Shown here in pieces: positions 63,631 through 64,000 of a DNA stretch of 64,000 nt. The notes under the pieces were generated by a model. That model was not told where the DNA came from and made no database searches. It saw nothing but the letters and a program-made list of their open reading frames with translations. The stretch spans positions 1-64,000 of the forward strand of contig NZ_JABTCF010000006.1 of the NCBI RefSeq assembly GCF_014596745.1, written 5' to 3'. A program made the position numbers and the translations under genes. Each line of letters begins with the position of its first letter. Position 1 is the first letter of the stretch. Source of the DNA: Maribacter aquimaris. GTDB lineage: Bacteria > Bacteroidota > Bacteroidia > Flavobacteriales > Flavobacteriaceae.

Positions 63631-63659
63631 TTTTGTGAGGTGATTATTATCAATCTTTG
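63631..63659 (+). promoter_or_regulatory. Putative pckA promoter
   Basis: A TTTTG element at 63631-63635 and AATCTTTG at 63652-63659 resemble the Bacteroidota -33 (TTTG) and -7 (TAnnTTTG) boxes, with one mismatch in the latter. They lie about 50 bp before the pckA ATG. Confidence 0.4.
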
Positions 63660-63709
63660 CGCAGAATTAAAAAAAATAATTTTTAACAACCATTTTAAAG
63701 CAGAAAACA

Positions 63710-64000
63710 ATGTCAGCAACATTTGATCTTAAAAAGTATGGTATCGATACCGAAAAAATCTACAGGAACAGTAGTGTCCCTGTTTTATATGAACTTGGAC
63801 TCCGTTTGGAAAAGGGAACCGCCATTTCCGATGTAGGAGCCTTAATGACCTTCTCTGGTGAAAAAACCGGTCGTAGCCCAAAGGACAAAAGAATTGTACG
63901 CCACTCAGATTCTGAAAAAAATATTGATTGGGGAAAAATCAATATGGGATTGGACGAGCACACATTCATGGTCAACCATGAAAGGGCCCTTGATTACTTG
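63710..64000 (+). CDS. pckA: Phosphoenolpyruvate carboxykinase (ATP), N-terminal part
   Basis: The first 97 residues, from ATG 63710 to the edge of the window, match ATP-dependent PEP carboxykinase: FDLKKYGIDTEKIYRNSS, then the substrate-binding FSGEKTGRSPKDKRIV loop with its Arg and a following NINMGL-like segment (KINMGLDEHTF). The enzyme converts oxaloacetate to phosphoenolpyruvate at the start of gluconeogenesis. The rest, including the kinase-1a P-loop, is outside. The gene is divergent from ruvB. Confidence 0.93.
   Translation, partial: MSATFDLKKYGIDTEKIYRNSSVPVLYELGLRLEKGTAISDVGALMTFSGEKTGRSPKDKRIVRHSDSEKNIDWGKINMGLDEHTFMVNHERALDYL

Noticed and set aside
1-64000. Transposase genes, complete tRNA or rRNA genes, CRISPR arrays
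   Set aside because: None was found on either strand; the only DNA-rearranging enzyme gene is the tyrosine recombinase at 3253-4530.

Overview
The window is a chromosomal segment of a gliding or adhesive, probably marine member of the Flavobacteriaceae (Bacteroidota), similar in kind to Zobellia, Maribacter or Arenibacter. The evidence is the gene content: SprA (the type IX secretion translocon), PorP/SprF proteins, an adhesin with a gliding-motility (CHU) C-terminal domain, NfuA with doubled N-domain, a flavobacterial cytochrome oxidase cluster, and Bacteroidota-style -7 boxes of the form TAnnTTTG. No complete tRNA or rRNA gene, CRISPR array or transposase was seen.

Region 1 (1-4.8 kb) is mobile and AT-rich. 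Two genes, an unrecognised 237-aa protein and a fused AAA ATPase/TOPRIM (DUF4435) protein resembling fused forms of the PARIS anti-phage system, sit in consecutive gene cassettes. Each cassette begins with a short sequence that is the exact reverse complement of its own end, and the junctions carry long imperfect hairpins. This is the layout of integron cassettes with attC sites, but no integron integrase is visible. A tyrosine recombinase of the ordinary Bacteroidota arm-domain type follows on the minus strand.

Region 2 (4.8-10.95 kb) looks like a decaying carbohydrate-degradation island. It holds a secreted double alpha/beta-hydrolase (acetyl-xylan-esterase type) and a GH28 polygalacturonase-like lipoprotein. 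Between and around them lie a frameshifted metallo-beta-lactamase remnant, a sigma-factor region-4 remnant and several short coding fossils. A degenerate direct repeat of about 75 bp marks both edges (4873-4950 and 10847-10920).

Region 3 (10.95-31.4 kb) is mostly core: a SanA/DUF218 protein, an atypical NRAMP transporter, a type IX module (OmpA-like protein, PorP/SprF, Calx-beta adhesin), fabD, gamma-carbonic anhydrase, a LytS/LytTR-like two-component pair, a DUF4349/VWA pair, a second PorP/SprF, nfuA, dodecin, an MscS channel and tsaB. Region 4 (31.4-41 kb) is a MacB-type export locus with one ATPase, four permeases, two periplasmic adaptors and one TolC-like channel, all on the minus strand. 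Region 5 (41-46.6 kb) is the tail of a cytochrome c oxidase cluster: ctaB, two subunit III genes, subunit IV, a thioredoxin-fold protein, SCO, DUF420 and a small membrane protein.

Region 6 (47-64 kb) carries tonB, vanZ, gcvH, sprA, ruvA, maeB, an SLC45-like sugar transporter, queG, a collagen-like lipoprotein, ruvB and the start of pckA. The collagen-like gene has been inserted between ruvB and queG and leaves an imperfect copy of the queG start still attached to the ruvB stop codon.
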